Positions 54,033-63,119 of a stretch of 64,000 bases of DNA are shown one piece after another. Under the pieces are notes generated by a model. The model made no database searches. It was not told the origin of the DNA and was given only the letters and a program-made list of their open reading frames with translations. Numbering within the stretch: position 1 is the first letter of the stretch; each line of letters begins with the position of its first letter. The position numbers were made by a program, and so were the translations under genes. This DNA comes from an uncultured Woeseiaceae bacterium (GTDB lineage: Bacteria; Pseudomonadota; Gammaproteobacteria; Steroidobacterales; Woeseiaceae), in NCBI GenBank assembly GCA_905480215.1, contig CAJQPL010000010.1, positions 1 through 64,000 on the forward strand, read 5' to 3'.

Positions 54033-54431
54033 ATGAATATCAATACAAAACGTCATTCGATTATAGCCGTCACCGCGCTCGCATTGCTTGTTACCAGCAG
54101 TTCAGCATTTGCGTTTCGCTGTGGTCAGAAAATCGTCATCGAGAACATGCATGAAATGCAGGTTCGTAAGGCTTGCGGTACACCGACGACAGAGCGTCAG
54201 ATCGGCACCACTTTGCGCAGTGTCGACGTGCCGATACGGAGCGTCCGATCAGGTGGCTTAACAGTCGAGCGCTTTCGCGGCTACGGCGCGCTGGTGGAAG
54301 AGGTTGTCCTAACCGAATACGTATACAACTTCGGACCACGCAAGTTGATGCGACGGTTGCTGTTTGAGGGCGGAGTGCTCGTCAGTATCGAAACCATCGG
54401 CTACGGTTATCACGAGAAGAAGAGCAAATAA
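54033..54431 (+). CDS. DUF2845 secreted protein
   Basis: 132 aa. A signal peptide (SIIAVTALALLVTSSSAFA) is followed by FRCGQKIVIENMHEMQVRKACG with the paired Cys typical of DUF2845, and a beta-rich C-terminal part with KLMRRLLFEGGVLVSIETIGYG. The family is periplasmic and of unknown function. 64 bases separate it from the bactofilin gene. Confidence 0.85.
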   Translation: MNINTKRHSIIAVTALALLVTSSSAFAFRCGQKIVIENMHEMQVRKACGTPTTERQIGTTLRSVDVPIRSVRSGGLTVERFRGYGALVEEVVLTEYVYNFGPRKLMRRLLFEGGVLVSIETIGYGYHEKKSK

Positions 54432-54494
54432 GGTTATATTTGCAGGATTATTGCTGTTCTTATTTCCTGATTCTACAGGCGGAGCCCAAACTGC

Positions 54495-54890
54495 ATGAAC
54501 GATTCCAAGCTAAGACGAATGCGTGACCAATCCTCGACCAAAGCCACTCTCATCAGCGAGGGCTGCAAAATCAGCGGCGAGATAACTGGCGACGGCAATT
54601 TCATGGTGAATGGCGAAGTCGTCGGAGATTGCGATGTCAGTGGCATGATCACACTGGCACGGGGCGGTGTTTGGCAGGGGTCTATTCGCGCGGCGAACGT
54701 CATCGTCGCTGGTCAGATTGAAGGAGACATAACGGCGAATGGCAAGGTCGAAATCACAGATACTGCCCGAATATCAGGAACCGTTACCGCTGAAGCAATC
54801 GCCGTTGCTGAAGGCGCAGTCGTAGAAGGTGTGATGAAAACAACCGTTCAAGCGGCACCGCTGGAATTTACCGAGAAACGCGAAACCTAA
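54495..54890 (+). CDS. Bactofilin (polymer-forming cytoskeletal protein)
   Basis: 131 aa. The bactofilin core is a beta-helix of repeated 17-20-residue turns: CKISGEITGDGNFMVNGEV, GDCDVSGMITLARGGVWQG, then VIVAGQIEGDITANGKVEI and ARISGTVTAEAIAVAEGA. Short charged ends flank it. Bactofilins self-assemble into filaments at the membrane and help shape or localise envelope enzymes; the GGDEF/EAL protein lies 88 bases downstream on the same strand. Confidence 0.93.
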   Translation: MNDSKLRRMRDQSSTKATLISEGCKISGEITGDGNFMVNGEVVGDCDVSGMITLARGGVWQGSIRAANVIVAGQIEGDITANGKVEITDTARISGTVTAEAIAVAEGAVVEGVMKTTVQAAPLEFTEKRET

Positions 54891-54978
54891 TATTTTTTAC
54901 ACTTGAAAAAGGTCTCCGCCTGAAAGCATCGTAGATGGTACACTCAACAGTTCTATTAGCCGAATAAAAATAACGAGA

Positions 54979-57429
54979 ATGATCGGCAAGAAAACACCAC
55001 GTTGGCCTTTGCTTGCGTTAGCGCTTGGTGTTGCTGTGTCCTGCATTTTGCTGTCCGTCTTCTACGGTCAGTATCACTGGCTCGCAAATCAAATTGTCGC
55101 AACCAGCTCGATGGAATACCGGCGGTTAATAGAGGCTGACTTCGAGCTGTTGGCGAGCACTGAGATTCGTGCCGCGGCTGACGGCATGCGCGAGATTGCT
55201 GTTGGTGGCCAGTTATCCGCAATCAATCGCGCGCTGAATACCATTCTTATTGACAACCGTTCTCTCACCGGAATGCGTTTTGTGGACCTATCAGGCAACA
55301 CATTTGTGGCGGGGTCTATCCCTCAATCCCGTGATGGTGCTGCGACGATCTGGCTTGAACAGCTGCTTCTCATCACGAATCCAGTTATTGCTGACGGAGT
55401 GGAGGTCGGCCTGTTAACGGGCGCATTCGATCTCGCTAACCTAAGTACCGAATCGGCACGCTTCATGACAGCTCTTGGCGATAAAGAACGAGAAAGTCGG
55501 CACGTCAGCTACATCTGGGTAGGCGCTGGAACTCTGGCAGCATTGTTACTTTGTGGCGGGGTCATCTGGTTGTCCGTTCGAAGTCAGAACAGACGCATTA
55601 GGCAGCTGAAAACTCAGGCTGCGAAACTCCGCGATTCGGATTTCGGCGAACCACTGTTGGTTTCGAGTCACGATGAATTAGGCGATCTTGCTTCCGTCTT
55701 TAATGAACTGCGCCATCGACTGCGCAAGACGACGCACTCTCGCGACTACGTCAACAATATTTTCTCTGGCATGAACGAAGCCATCATCGTTACCAGTAAC
55801 GATGGCAAGATTACCCAGACCAATAAGGCCACTTCGCATCTACTTGGCTACGAGGAAGATGAGCTACTCAATGTCGATATTGATTACATCGTCAATACAA
55901 GCAAGGGGCCATCATTGGCAGACGATTCGCCATCTGGGCTCCCTAAGGAAGCGATTTTTGAGAGCAAGTTCGGTGAGTCAATTCCCGTTTCCTACACGTG
56001 TTCCGGTATTGACGCCGCTGATGGCATATCGGCACGGCGTATTTACGCAGCGCAGAACATTACAGAGCGGCGTCGGGCTGAAAAGAGAATTCGTTACCTC
56101 GCGCAAATTGACCCGCTAACCAAAATTCCAAATCGGATGCAGTTTCAACACTTGCTGCAACGCGGCATCGCTCGCGCAAGACGTTCCGACAAATCACTGT
56201 GTCTATTCTACGTTGATCTCGATTACTTCAAAGAAATTAATGACACCTTTGGTCATCTGGCAGGCGACACCACGCTTGAAACTACGGCCGAGCGCTTGGC
56301 TGCTGTATTGCCTAAGAACACAGTTGTTGGGCGCCTTTCGGGCGACGAGTTTGCGATTTTCATTGACGGGCTGGGCCCCAATGAAAAAGGCATTGTAGAA
56401 ACAAGTGATCTGGCACAGAAAGTGTTGGACCGCCTTGCAGAACCGTTCTTCGTTCAAGGCAACGAAGTTTTTATGACTACTAGCCTCGGCATCGCCTACT
56501 ATCCGAAGGATGCACCGAACGTCATCGACCTGATTCGAAATGCCGATGCCGCGCTTTACCATTCGAAGAAATCCGGCGGCAATGTTTTTTCATACTATGC
56601 GCCGAAGATGAACGAAGCATCTGTCGAACGTCTGATGACAAAGAGCAAGCTGAAGCGCGCCTTTGAAAGAGACGAATTGCTAGTCCACTATCAACCCAAG
56701 TACAACCTGGAGACTGGCGAAGTATTCGGCGCTGAGGCATTAGTTCGGTGGGAGTTACCTGATCGCGGCATGGTATTACCGGCGGATTTCATCCCAATCG
56801 CTGAGGACTCCAGCCTCATCATCGAAATCGGCGAATGGGTGCTCGACAAAGTTTGCGAAGATTTTCGCACCTGGCAATTGTCAGTCACATCGCCTGGCCG
56901 CGTCTCCGTCAATCTATCGTTAAAACAATTGCGGCAGATAAATTTCATCAGCCGCATCAGTGCTATTTTGCGTAGTCATGAAGTATCGCCCACCTCGCTC
57001 GAGCTTGAGATTACGGAAACAACCTTGATGGAGAATCCGGAGCGCACGATCAAGATGCTCGACCAACTGTATGGCCTGGGCTTGCACATGGCTATTGATG
57101 ATTTTGGCACCGGTTACTCGTCCCTGAGTGCGCTACAACAATTCCCAATTAGTACCCTCAAGATTGATAAGTCTTTCGTTCGCGACGTGGTAACCAGCCC
57201 GGACGATGCAACCATCGTCGACACAATCGTTCAAATGGGCCAGAACATGAACATGGATGTCGTCGCAGAGGGCGTTGAGACCGAGGAACAACTTATGTTT
57301 TTGCAGAAATTGGGCTGTACTTATGTTCAAGGCATGCTGTTCGGTCAGCCGATGAGCGCTGATAACTATTTGAAATTACTACTCGCACAGGCTGACGGAA
57401 CCGATACATACCAATCTTTGTTTGCCTGA
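54979..57429 (+). CDS. c-di-GMP enzyme: HAMP-PAS-GGDEF-EAL
   Basis: 816 aa. An N-terminal helix (about 8-26), a periplasmic sensor region (to about 175), a second helix (about 180-197), HAMP (about 200-255), PAS (about 260-365) and GGDEF (about 375-540) lead to EAL (from about 550). The GGDEF motif reads RLSGDEF (SGDEF, an accepted active form) and the phosphodiesterase motif is EALVRW; DFGTGYSSL and AEGVETEEQ keep the catalytic acid and metal ligands. It could make and break c-di-GMP; net activity not predictable. Confidence 0.92.
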   Translation: MIGKKTPRWPLLALALGVAVSCILLSVFYGQYHWLANQIVATSSMEYRRLIEADFELLASTEIRAAADGMREIAVGGQLSAINRALNTILIDNRSLTGMRFVDLSGNTFVAGSIPQSRDGAATIWLEQLLLITNPVIADGVEVGLLTGAFDLANLSTESARFMTALGDKERESRHVSYIWVGAGTLAALLLCGGVIWLSVRSQNRRIRQLKTQAAKLRDSDFGEPLLVSSHDELGDLASVFNELRHRLRKTTHSRDYVNNIFSGMNEAIIVTSNDGKITQTNKATSHLLGYEEDELLNVDIDYIVNTSKGPSLADDSPSGLPKEAIFESKFGESIPVSYTCSGIDAADGISARRIYAAQNITERRRAEKRIRYLAQIDPLTKIPNRMQFQHLLQRGIARARRSDKSLCLFYVDLDYFKEINDTFGHLAGDTTLETTAERLAAVLPKNTVVGRLSGDEFAIFIDGLGPNEKGIVETSDLAQKVLDRLAEPFFVQGNEVFMTTSLGIAYYPKDAPNVIDLIRNADAALYHSKKSGGNVFSYYAPKMNEASVERLMTKSKLKRAFERDELLVHYQPKYNLETGEVFGAEALVRWELPDRGMVLPADFIPIAEDSSLIIEIGEWVLDKVCEDFRTWQLSVTSPGRVSVNLSLKQLRQINFISRISAILRSHEVSPTSLELEITETTLMENPERTIKMLDQLYGLGLHMAIDDFGTGYSSLSALQQFPISTLKIDKSFVRDVVTSPDDATIVDTIVQMGQNMNMDVVAEGVETEEQLMFLQKLGCTYVQGMLFGQPMSADNYLKLLLAQADGTDTYQSLFA

Positions 57430-57520
57430 CTTCACTAAAGCGGCACAACATGATTAAATTACCCTCCTACTCACTAACCGCCTGCCGCCATGCGCTGGGC
57501 CTACAGACGAAGTTGACTCA

Positions 57521-57874
57521 ATGAATAAAATGACCAAAATAGCTATTTCAATAGTTCTTACATTTTGCGCATCAAGCGCGTTTGCCTGTGACTACCCAGC
57601 AACGCCAAAGGATCTTCCTAACGGTGCGGTAGCCAGCAAGGATGAAATGCTCGAGGGAGTCAAAGTCATTGCTGCGTATCAAGAAGTCATGGCGACCTAC
57701 TTGTCCTGCATCGAGTCGGAAGAAATCGTTGCTATCCAGGCGCTCGGCGATGACGAGGAAGCCAAGGAACAGCGCGAGACCATGTTCGAGAAGAAGTACA
57801 ATGCGGCGGTAGACGAGCAAACACGAACCGTCGAGCAATTCAATGCTGAAATTCGAGCATTCAAGGCTCGCTAG
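57521..57874 (+). CDS. Secreted hypothetical protein
   Basis: 117 aa with a signal peptide (KIAISIVLTFCASSAFA) and a Cys right after it (CDYPATPKDLPNG). The rest is helical and strongly charged (EEIVAIQALGDDEEAKEQRETMF, DEQTRTVEQFNAEIRAFKAR), with no domain I recognise. It ends before a bidirectional terminator shared with the psp operon. Confidence 0.72.
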   Translation: MNKMTKIAISIVLTFCASSAFACDYPATPKDLPNGAVASKDEMLEGVKVIAAYQEVMATYLSCIESEEIVAIQALGDDEEAKEQRETMFEKKYNAAVDEQTRTVEQFNAEIRAFKAR

Positions 57875-57910
57875 TCAGAGCGCAGCTGTCTTAGACTTAG
57901 ATAAGCGAAA

Positions 57911-57937
57911 ACGCCCGTCAATGACGGGCGTTTTTTT
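57911..57937. terminator. Bidirectional terminator
   Basis: ACGCCCGTC-AAT-GACGGGCGT, with AAAA before and TTTTTTT after, so it works for the + strand gene and for the end of the psp operon. Confidence 0.9.
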
Positions 57938-57966
57938 ACGTGCAGTGATGTCACTAGAAAATGTGA

Positions 57967-58185
57967 CTACAAATGATCGATTTCTTCGCCGAGGTCGCGC
58001 TTGCTTTCAGTAACAATTCGCTCCAGAACCTGAATACGCTCCTCGAGCGAGTCTATTTTCTTGAGTGACTCCTCAAGTTCCGGGTTATTTTCTTGCTTCT
58101 TCTGCTTCACATTCAAGTATTTCTTAAAAGCGTCTGCGAGTAACACTGCGACGACGATACAAACCACATAAAACATTGTGTTCAT
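57967..58185 (-). CDS. pspB: PspB-like phage shock membrane protein
   Basis: 72 aa with one N-terminal helix (about residues 4-21) and a coiled coil ending LEERIQVLERIVTESKRDLG, which matches the PspB C-terminal pattern (ERIQTLERIL). PspB acts with PspC as an inner-membrane sensor that releases PspA from PspF under envelope stress. Last gene of the minus-strand psp operon. Its tail resembles that of the adjacent PspC. Confidence 0.8.
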   Translation of the reverse strand: MNTMFYVVCIVVAVLLADAFKKYLNVKQKKQENNPELEESLKKIDSLEERIQVLERIVTESKRDLGEEIDHL

Positions 58186-58216
58186 TGGCGAATCCTTTTG
58201 CGTATCCCTTTTGCTA

Positions 58217-58630
58217 TCAAAGTTTACTCAGCTCCTGATCGAGCTGGAAGCGACGTGACGTAACGTGCTTTTCCAGCCGAATCAATCTTTCATCCAGTGT
58301 GCTGCAACGCCGATCAATTTCCTCCGCGCCCGATGGAGCAGGCGTATCTGCAGAATGTTCCCTGCATCGCCTTCGCTTCCGCGGCGGCTCATCGCGTTCG
58401 CCTGCCACAGCGAAATCTCGGTGCGATTCCGCTGGAATCAAGAAAACGGCGGCTAAATAGCCAATGACTGCGATCGGCATGGCCATTAGAAACGTGATGA
58501 AAGCCAGGAAGCGAGTCATCTTAAGGTTAAATCCCAGATAGCCGGCAAGCCCTGCACATACTCCGCCCAGGACGGCGCGATCTGTGTCTCTGTAGAAACT
58601 TCGCCTCGTTCCTTCACCCATTGTGCTCAT
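58217..58630 (-). CDS. pspC: PspC-domain protein with PspB-like coiled-coil tail
   Basis: 137 aa. PspC domain at the N-terminus (about residues 10-70: DTDRAVLGGVCAGLAGYLGF) with two hydrophobic stretches, a basic linker, and a C-terminal coiled coil LDERLIRLEKHVTSRRFQLDQEL. The tail closely follows the pattern of the PspB-like tail downstream (L-D/E-ER-x3-LE-K/R-x-VT). The ATG overlaps the previous gene by four bases and has AGGAG upstream. Membrane sensor with PspB. Confidence 0.88.
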   Translation of the reverse strand: MSTMGEGTRRSFYRDTDRAVLGGVCAGLAGYLGFNLKMTRFLAFITFLMAMPIAVIGYLAAVFLIPAESHRDFAVAGERDEPPRKRRRCREHSADTPAPSGAEEIDRRCSTLDERLIRLEKHVTSRRFQLDQELSKL

Positions 58631-58920
58631 AAGCGGCTCCTGTAGTCATATCTGTTGCGATCCCAAAATGCACTTTCGGAACGGCGGCCGGAGTACACCA
58701 GCGGCTTCTCCCGTACGAGCAACGTGGCGCCAAGATATAGTGCAGCGCTCAACCAGAAAGACAACAACAAGGAAATTATTGCAATCACCCTGACCGTTCC
58801 AACATGGAAGTTAAATCTATCGGCGATGCCAGCACAGACTCCGAAAATCCAACCATTCTCGCGGTCACGGTAGAATCCACGTAAGGGTCCATATTCCAAA
58901 TTCCAGTTATCTCGATTCAT
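58627..58920 (-). CDS. pspC: PspC-domain protein
   Basis: 97 aa from the ATG at 58920, chosen because GGAGGAGGACACA precedes it directly; the track's GTG start lies inside that ribosome site. The PspC domain (about residues 15-70: ENGWIFGVCAGIADRFNF) has one membrane hairpin. A second, shorter PspC copy than the neighbour, without the coiled coil. Both would be exposed to envelope stress. Confidence 0.85.
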   Translation of the reverse strand: MNRDNWNLEYGPLRGFYRDRENGWIFGVCAGIADRFNFHVGTVRVIAIISLLLSFWLSAALYLGATLLVREKPLVYSGRRSESAFWDRNRYDYRSRL

Positions 58921-58942
58921 TGTGTCCTCCTCCACATCCCGA

Positions 58943-59629
58943 TTAGTCTGCCTCCGCTACAAGCGGCTTGTCAGCCGCAAGGCGAGACTTCAGGGCATCA
59001 AGTTCTTCTTTTATGGATTCCTCAGCTTCGAGGCTGGCGAATTCATGGTTCAGATCTTTCGGCAAACCCAGGTCGTAGACCTCAACACGACCCTCGACGT
59101 CATCGATGCGTCGCGTGTACTGCTCAAACCGCACCATGGCATCGTCAATTTTGTAGTCGTAAATCTTCTTGCGTACTGCAAGTCGGCTACTTGCGGTTTT
59201 GTGCCGCGCCAAAAGTGATTTCTGGCGCGTCTTGGCATCCTCAAGCTTGCTTTCCAGACGCGCGATGTCCTCATTCAGTTTTGCCAGCCCCTCATCAACG
59301 GATAGATAATCCTGCTTTAGAATATCGACCCCCGACGAAACCCGAGACTTTTCAACCAATGCTGCCTTGGCCAGATCCTCGCGGCCTTTACGCATCGCCA
59401 GCTCGGCCTTCTGACTCCAGTTGTTGGTGTCCCGCTCAAGACTCTCAATTTTCCGATTCAGATCCTTTTTGTCTGCGATCGACCGAGCCGCTGCCGATCG
59501 GACTTCAACCAGCGTGTCTTCCATTTCCTGAATCATTAGCCGGACGATCTTCTCCGGATCCTCGGCTTTATCCAGTATCGCGTTGATATTGGAGTTCACG
59601 ATGTCGCTGAATCTCGTGAATATGCCCAT
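58943..59629 (-). CDS. pspA: Phage shock protein A
   Basis: 228 aa, entirely alpha-helical coiled coil of the PspA/IM30/ESCRT-III family: FTRFSDIVNSNINAILDKAE at the N-terminus (amphipathic membrane helix), MIQEMEDTLVEVRSAAARSIA, and ARHKTASSRLAVRKK. It inhibits PspF in the cytoplasm and coats stressed membranes. GAGGAAAAACC lies upstream. First gene of the operon after a sigma-54 promoter. Confidence 0.95.
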   Translation of the reverse strand: MGIFTRFSDIVNSNINAILDKAEDPEKIVRLMIQEMEDTLVEVRSAAARSIADKKDLNRKIESLERDTNNWSQKAELAMRKGREDLAKAALVEKSRVSSGVDILKQDYLSVDEGLAKLNEDIARLESKLEDAKTRQKSLLARHKTASSRLAVRKKIYDYKIDDAMVRFEQYTRRIDDVEGRVEVYDLGLPKDLNHEFASLEAEESIKEELDALKSRLAADKPLVAEAD

Positions 59630-59666
59630 GGTTTTTCCTCTCGTGTGATTGAATCTTATGAATGTA

Positions 59667-59686
59667 ATTGCAGAAATCGTGCCAGA
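59667..59686 (-). promoter_or_regulatory. Sigma-54 promoter of pspA
   Basis: On the minus strand CTGGCACGATTTCTGCAATT has GG and GC exactly 10 bases apart and matches TGGCACG-N4-TTGCA well. Transcription starts near 59658, about 30 bases before pspA. PspF is divergent just beyond, the classic psp layout. Confidence 0.9.
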
Positions 59687-59704
59687 TTGGCTAAAAATTC
59701 ATAA

Positions 59705-59785
59705 CTTATTAATTAATAAGGTATTATTTCTTAAAGCGCGAAAATTGGGAGTCACTATAATCTGGCGAAAATAACTAATTATTAG
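59705..59785. promoter_or_regulatory. PspF binding-site candidates and shared pspA/pspF promoter region
   Basis: A perfect palindrome CTTATTAATTAATAAG (59705-59720) and a second, CTAATTATTAG (59775-59785), lie between the pspA promoter and the pspF start, at enhancer distance. They are candidate UAS I and II. PspF would also autorepress from there. Confidence 0.5.
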
Positions 59786-59817
59786 CATTTTTTACTACCT
59801 TTTGGCTTAATAGACCA

Positions 59818-60834
59818 ATGCTCGCCACTGCCGCATCACAGCAAATCATTGGAGAAGCCCCAGCATTTCTGGAAATGCTCGAGCACGTCTCGCGCGCCGC
59901 ACCACTCTCGAAGCCTGTATTGGTCGTTGGCGAACGCGGCACTGGCAAGGAGCTAATAGCGTCTCGCCTACATTTCCTATCCGAGCGCTGGGAGCAAAAG
60001 CTTGTAAAGGTAAATTGCGCGGCATTAACCGAATCGATTTTGGAATCCGAGCTATTTGGTCACGAATCCGGTGCTTTTACAGGCGCAGCAACGACCCATA
60101 TTGGCCATTTTGAACGAGCAGATGGCGGCACGCTGGTGCTGGATGAATTGGCAACCATTTCACTACGCATGCAGGAAAAGATCCTGCGAACGATTGAATA
60201 TGGAGAAGTACAACGAGTTGGCGGCACAGAAACGCTGCAAGTCGACGTGCGCATAGTAGGCTCGACAAATGCCGACCTGAGGAGGCTCGCGGCGGATGGA
60301 CGCTTTCGCGAAGACCTTCTTGATCGACTCGCTTTCGATGTAATTACAGTACCGCCATTGCGAGAGCGCATAGAAGACATCATGCCATTGGCAAATGCAT
60401 TCGCGATCAATATGGCGAGTGAACTGAAGTGGAGTTATTTTCCGGGGTTTGACTCCAAAGCATCGTCAGCATTATTGCGGAATCGCTGGCCTGGCAATGT
60501 GCGGGAGCTAAAAAATGCCGTCGAGCGCTCCGTCTATCGCTCTCAAGATCAGACACAGGCTATCGCGACACTTGCTCTTGATCCGTTTGATTCGCCGTTC
60601 ATGATTGATGAGTCAACGAGCGCGCCCAGCCCTGTTGCAACACGCAAACGCCCGCCGCTTTTACCTACTCATCTTAAGCAGCGCTTACTGGACACGGAAG
60701 TAGATTTGCTTAACGCCGCTCTGGAAAAGGCGCTTTTCAACCAGCGCCTTGCGGCCGACTTGCTTGGACTCAGCTACCATCAGTTCAGAGGCAAGTTGCG
60801 AAAATTCAATATTCGCAGCAAGCCTCGAAACTGA
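59818..60834 (+). CDS. pspF: PspF, sigma-54 activator of the psp operon
   Basis: 338 aa, without any N-terminal sensor domain, as in PspF, since PspA provides the control. AAA+ domain starts at the N-terminus: Walker A is GERGTGKE (about residue 39), sigma-54 loop ESGAFTGA, Walker B GGTLVLDELAT. The C-terminal Fis-like HTH (about 305-335, ADLLGLSYHQFRGKLRKF) ends the protein. Divergent to pspA over a 188-base gap. Confidence 0.95.
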   Translation: MLATAASQQIIGEAPAFLEMLEHVSRAAPLSKPVLVVGERGTGKELIASRLHFLSERWEQKLVKVNCAALTESILESELFGHESGAFTGAATTHIGHFERADGGTLVLDELATISLRMQEKILRTIEYGEVQRVGGTETLQVDVRIVGSTNADLRRLAADGRFREDLLDRLAFDVITVPPLRERIEDIMPLANAFAINMASELKWSYFPGFDSKASSALLRNRWPGNVRELKNAVERSVYRSQDQTQAIATLALDPFDSPFMIDESTSAPSPVATRKRPPLLPTHLKQRLLDTEVDLLNAALEKALFNQRLAADLLGLSYHQFRGKLRKFNIRSKPRN

Positions 60835-60857
60835 TGCAGAAAGACTCGCTTAATAGC

Positions 60858-61775
60858 TTAGCTTTCATCGCGGAAGCGACGAATGTAGATGGCGCCGAAC
60901 GTCAATAGCGCGCAAATAAGAACACCGGCCCACATCGAGCCACTACTCAAGAATCGTCCAATATCGATCTGCGCAAGAACGCTCACCATCTGGTCATTGA
61001 GCTCAAACTTATCCTCATCGAAGAGGTTTTCAATACCGACGCCAGAATGAATAGGAATCATCGCCAATCGTCCCCACACCGCTTTCGCAAATTCGTTGCT
61101 GTGGGCGAAAATCCCTTCAAGCATTGGAATCAACACTAACGGCAGGAACGCCATGAGCAGAGGTGATCGCTTGGTATAGGCAGAGACTAAGAGAAACCAG
61201 CCAACAAAGGGTGACATCCAAATAGACGCTGCGAAGATCATGATGATCATCGACAGCCAATTGTCTATCAAAGGCACCGAGCCCCAAATCAGGAGTCCGG
61301 CATCGCCACCCTTCATTGACACCCAAATACCGGTAACAACGAGATTCACCAAATGCGTGCCAATGATCGCGACAATTGCAGCAACCGGAATCACCAGTAA
61401 GGCCGTAGCCAATTTTGATATCACCGTTTCCGCATCGGTAACTGGCAGCGATCGCCAAAATAATATGCTCTTGTCTTTTCTTTCCGCGTACAAGGAATCA
61501 AGCGAGTAGAAAACAGTCAAAATCCCTAGCGCCAGAAAGAAAATCCCGGAGGAGCCAAAGAAGAGTCCGGCCATGACGGCTTTGCGCTCAGTGTCACCCA
61601 CGAGGTTTTGTGCACCGAATAGCGCCACATCAAGCTCCTGTGCGTACTCTCCGGCAAATATCAACGCCGTTAATGTTCCCAAGATTACGATGCTGGATAT
61701 CGCGAGTGGCGTAAGCCAAATTGATCGATGCTCCCAGATCTCTCGCTTTAGGAGTGCCAGATGATGATTAATCAT
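60858..61775 (-). CDS. ABC transporter permease (ABC-2 type)
   Basis: 305 aa with about six membrane helices. It starts inside the upstream ATPase gene (ATGA, four-base overlap). The layout GntR - ATPase - permease is that of YtrA/YtrB-type antibiotic- or cell-wall-stress transporters. Substrate unknown; exporters of the ABC-2 type move lipids, polysaccharides or drugs. Confidence 0.88.
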   Translation of the reverse strand: MINHHLALLKREIWEHRSIWLTPLAISSIVILGTLTALIFAGEYAQELDVALFGAQNLVGDTERKAVMAGLFFGSSGIFFLALGILTVFYSLDSLYAERKDKSILFWRSLPVTDAETVISKLATALLVIPVAAIVAIIGTHLVNLVVTGIWVSMKGGDAGLLIWGSVPLIDNWLSMIIMIFAASIWMSPFVGWFLLVSAYTKRSPLLMAFLPLVLIPMLEGIFAHSNEFAKAVWGRLAMIPIHSGVGIENLFDEDKFELNDQMVSVLAQIDIGRFLSSGSMWAGVLICALLTFGAIYIRRFRDES

Positions 61776-62629
61776 TTCCGCTCCCCCGTTACCTTGGCAA
61801 CGAAGAGATCGGACACCGATGGCGTTCTTATCTCCCCGAGGCCCTCCAGAAGCTCACGGCCAACACCCTCGAACAACATTACTGACTTGCCGAACATTTG
61901 ATTTTCCGCAATCGGCCCAAGTCCTCGGGCACGAGTCGCCTCATCACCGGCTGTCGACACTTCAGTGTAAGTATCGCCGAGAGATTCCATTGTTGAGCTG
62001 AGGAGAATTTTGCCGTCATTAATGAACATGATGTCGGTTAGCAAATTCTCGATTTCTTCGACCTGATGAGTGGTAACAAGAATGGTGCGTTCCTCGTCAA
62101 AATAGTCATTCAACAGATTGGCGTAAAACTCTTTTCGAAATATGATGTCCAGGCCGAGTGTTGGTTCATCCAGCACCAGGAACTTCGCGTCGACTGACAT
62201 GATGATCGACAGGTGCAACTGCGTGACCATACCTTTTGAAAGCTCTTTCACTTTCGATTTGGCCATGATCTTAGTTTGTTGCAACAATTCCTCGGCACGT
62301 TTACGAGAGAAATTCGGATGTACCGCTGCAACGTAATCGAGAAGTTGCGACACCCGGATCCAGCGCGGCAAAACAGCGACGTCGGCTATGAAACAAATGT
62401 TTCGCATGAGCTCCTTGCGTTGTCTAAACGGGTCTAGCCCCATGACCGACAGTTGGCCCTCACAGTCGGTCAGACCCAACATCGCTTTTAGCAAGGTCGT
62501 TTTGCCAGCGCCATTTGGACCGATCAAGCCAATAATTTTACCGGCATCGATCTCGAAACTGACATTGTCGACTGCCCGAAACGAACCGAACAGCTTGGAT
62601 ACTCCCTGAGCGCTGACCAGACTATTCAT
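61772..62629 (-). CDS. ABC transporter ATP-binding protein
   Basis: 285 aa. Walker A is GPNGAGKTTLLKA (about residue 37), the signature is ELSKGMVTQ in place of LSGGQ, Walker B is FLVLDEPTLGLD, and the H-loop is VTTHQVEEIE. The LSKG variant (serine and glycine kept) is common in this ABC-2 group. Overlaps the GntR gene by eight bases and the permease by four. Confidence 0.92.
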   Translation of the reverse strand: MNSLVSAQGVSKLFGSFRAVDNVSFEIDAGKIIGLIGPNGAGKTTLLKAMLGLTDCEGQLSVMGLDPFRQRKELMRNICFIADVAVLPRWIRVSQLLDYVAAVHPNFSRKRAEELLQQTKIMAKSKVKELSKGMVTQLHLSIIMSVDAKFLVLDEPTLGLDIIFRKEFYANLLNDYFDEERTILVTTHQVEEIENLLTDIMFINDGKILLSSTMESLGDTYTEVSTAGDEATRARGLGPIAENQMFGKSVMLFEGVGRELLEGLGEIRTPSVSDLFVAKVTGERK

Positions 62630-63020
62630 TCTCTTCTCCAGAATCTTTCACGTCTTTTTTCTTATTTAATTCATGTTCTGCGAGCAATTGTGAAACGTCG
62701 AGATCCAAACGCTCGATGGTTGCAGTAACCTGTGGCCATTCCTTATCGAGAAATCTCTGTCGCTCCGCTTTGAGAAGCTTCAAGCGCGCCCCATCATTGA
62801 TAAACATGCCGCGACCGCGCTTTTTCTCTACCAGGCCTTCATCGACCAGTTCCTGATAGCCCTTTAGTACAGTGAGCGGATTCAGTCGGTACTCAGCCGC
62901 AACATTCCTGACCGAGGGCAAGGCATCGCCATCTAGCAGAACACTCTCGAGAATCATCGCAACAACCCGGTCTCGCAGTTGCCGATAAATCGGCTGGTCA
63001 TCATTCCATTTCGGATCCAT
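62622..63020 (-). CDS. GntR-family regulator, YtrA subfamily
   Basis: 132 aa. The winged HTH (about residues 10-75: PIYRQLRDRVVAMILES, LPSVRNVAAEYRLNPLTVLK, ELVDEGLVEKKRGRGMF) is followed by only about 55 residues, the short C-terminal helical region of YtrA regulators with no ligand-binding domain. It represses the ABC genes downstream in most known examples and senses cell-envelope stress indirectly. First gene of the operon. Confidence 0.9.
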   Translation of the reverse strand: MDPKWNDDQPIYRQLRDRVVAMILESVLLDGDALPSVRNVAAEYRLNPLTVLKGYQELVDEGLVEKKRGRGMFINDGARLKLLKAERQRFLDKEWPQVTATIERLDLDVSQLLAEHELNKKKDVKDSGEENE

Positions 63021-63066
63021 TACTTATCCGTATCCCGTCGGCTTTCATTTATCGATGCTGGCTTAT

Positions 63067-63101
63067 GTAAAAAGGCACCGGTCCAAAATTTGGACCGGTG
63101 C
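63067..63101 (-). terminator. Terminator after the small secreted protein gene
   Basis: GCACCGGTCCAAA-A-TTTGGACCGGTGC (63075-63101) is a perfect 13-bp inverted repeat; on the minus strand it is followed by CCTTTTTAC. Confidence 0.85.
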
Positions 63102-63119
63102 AAGATTTCCGTCGCTACT

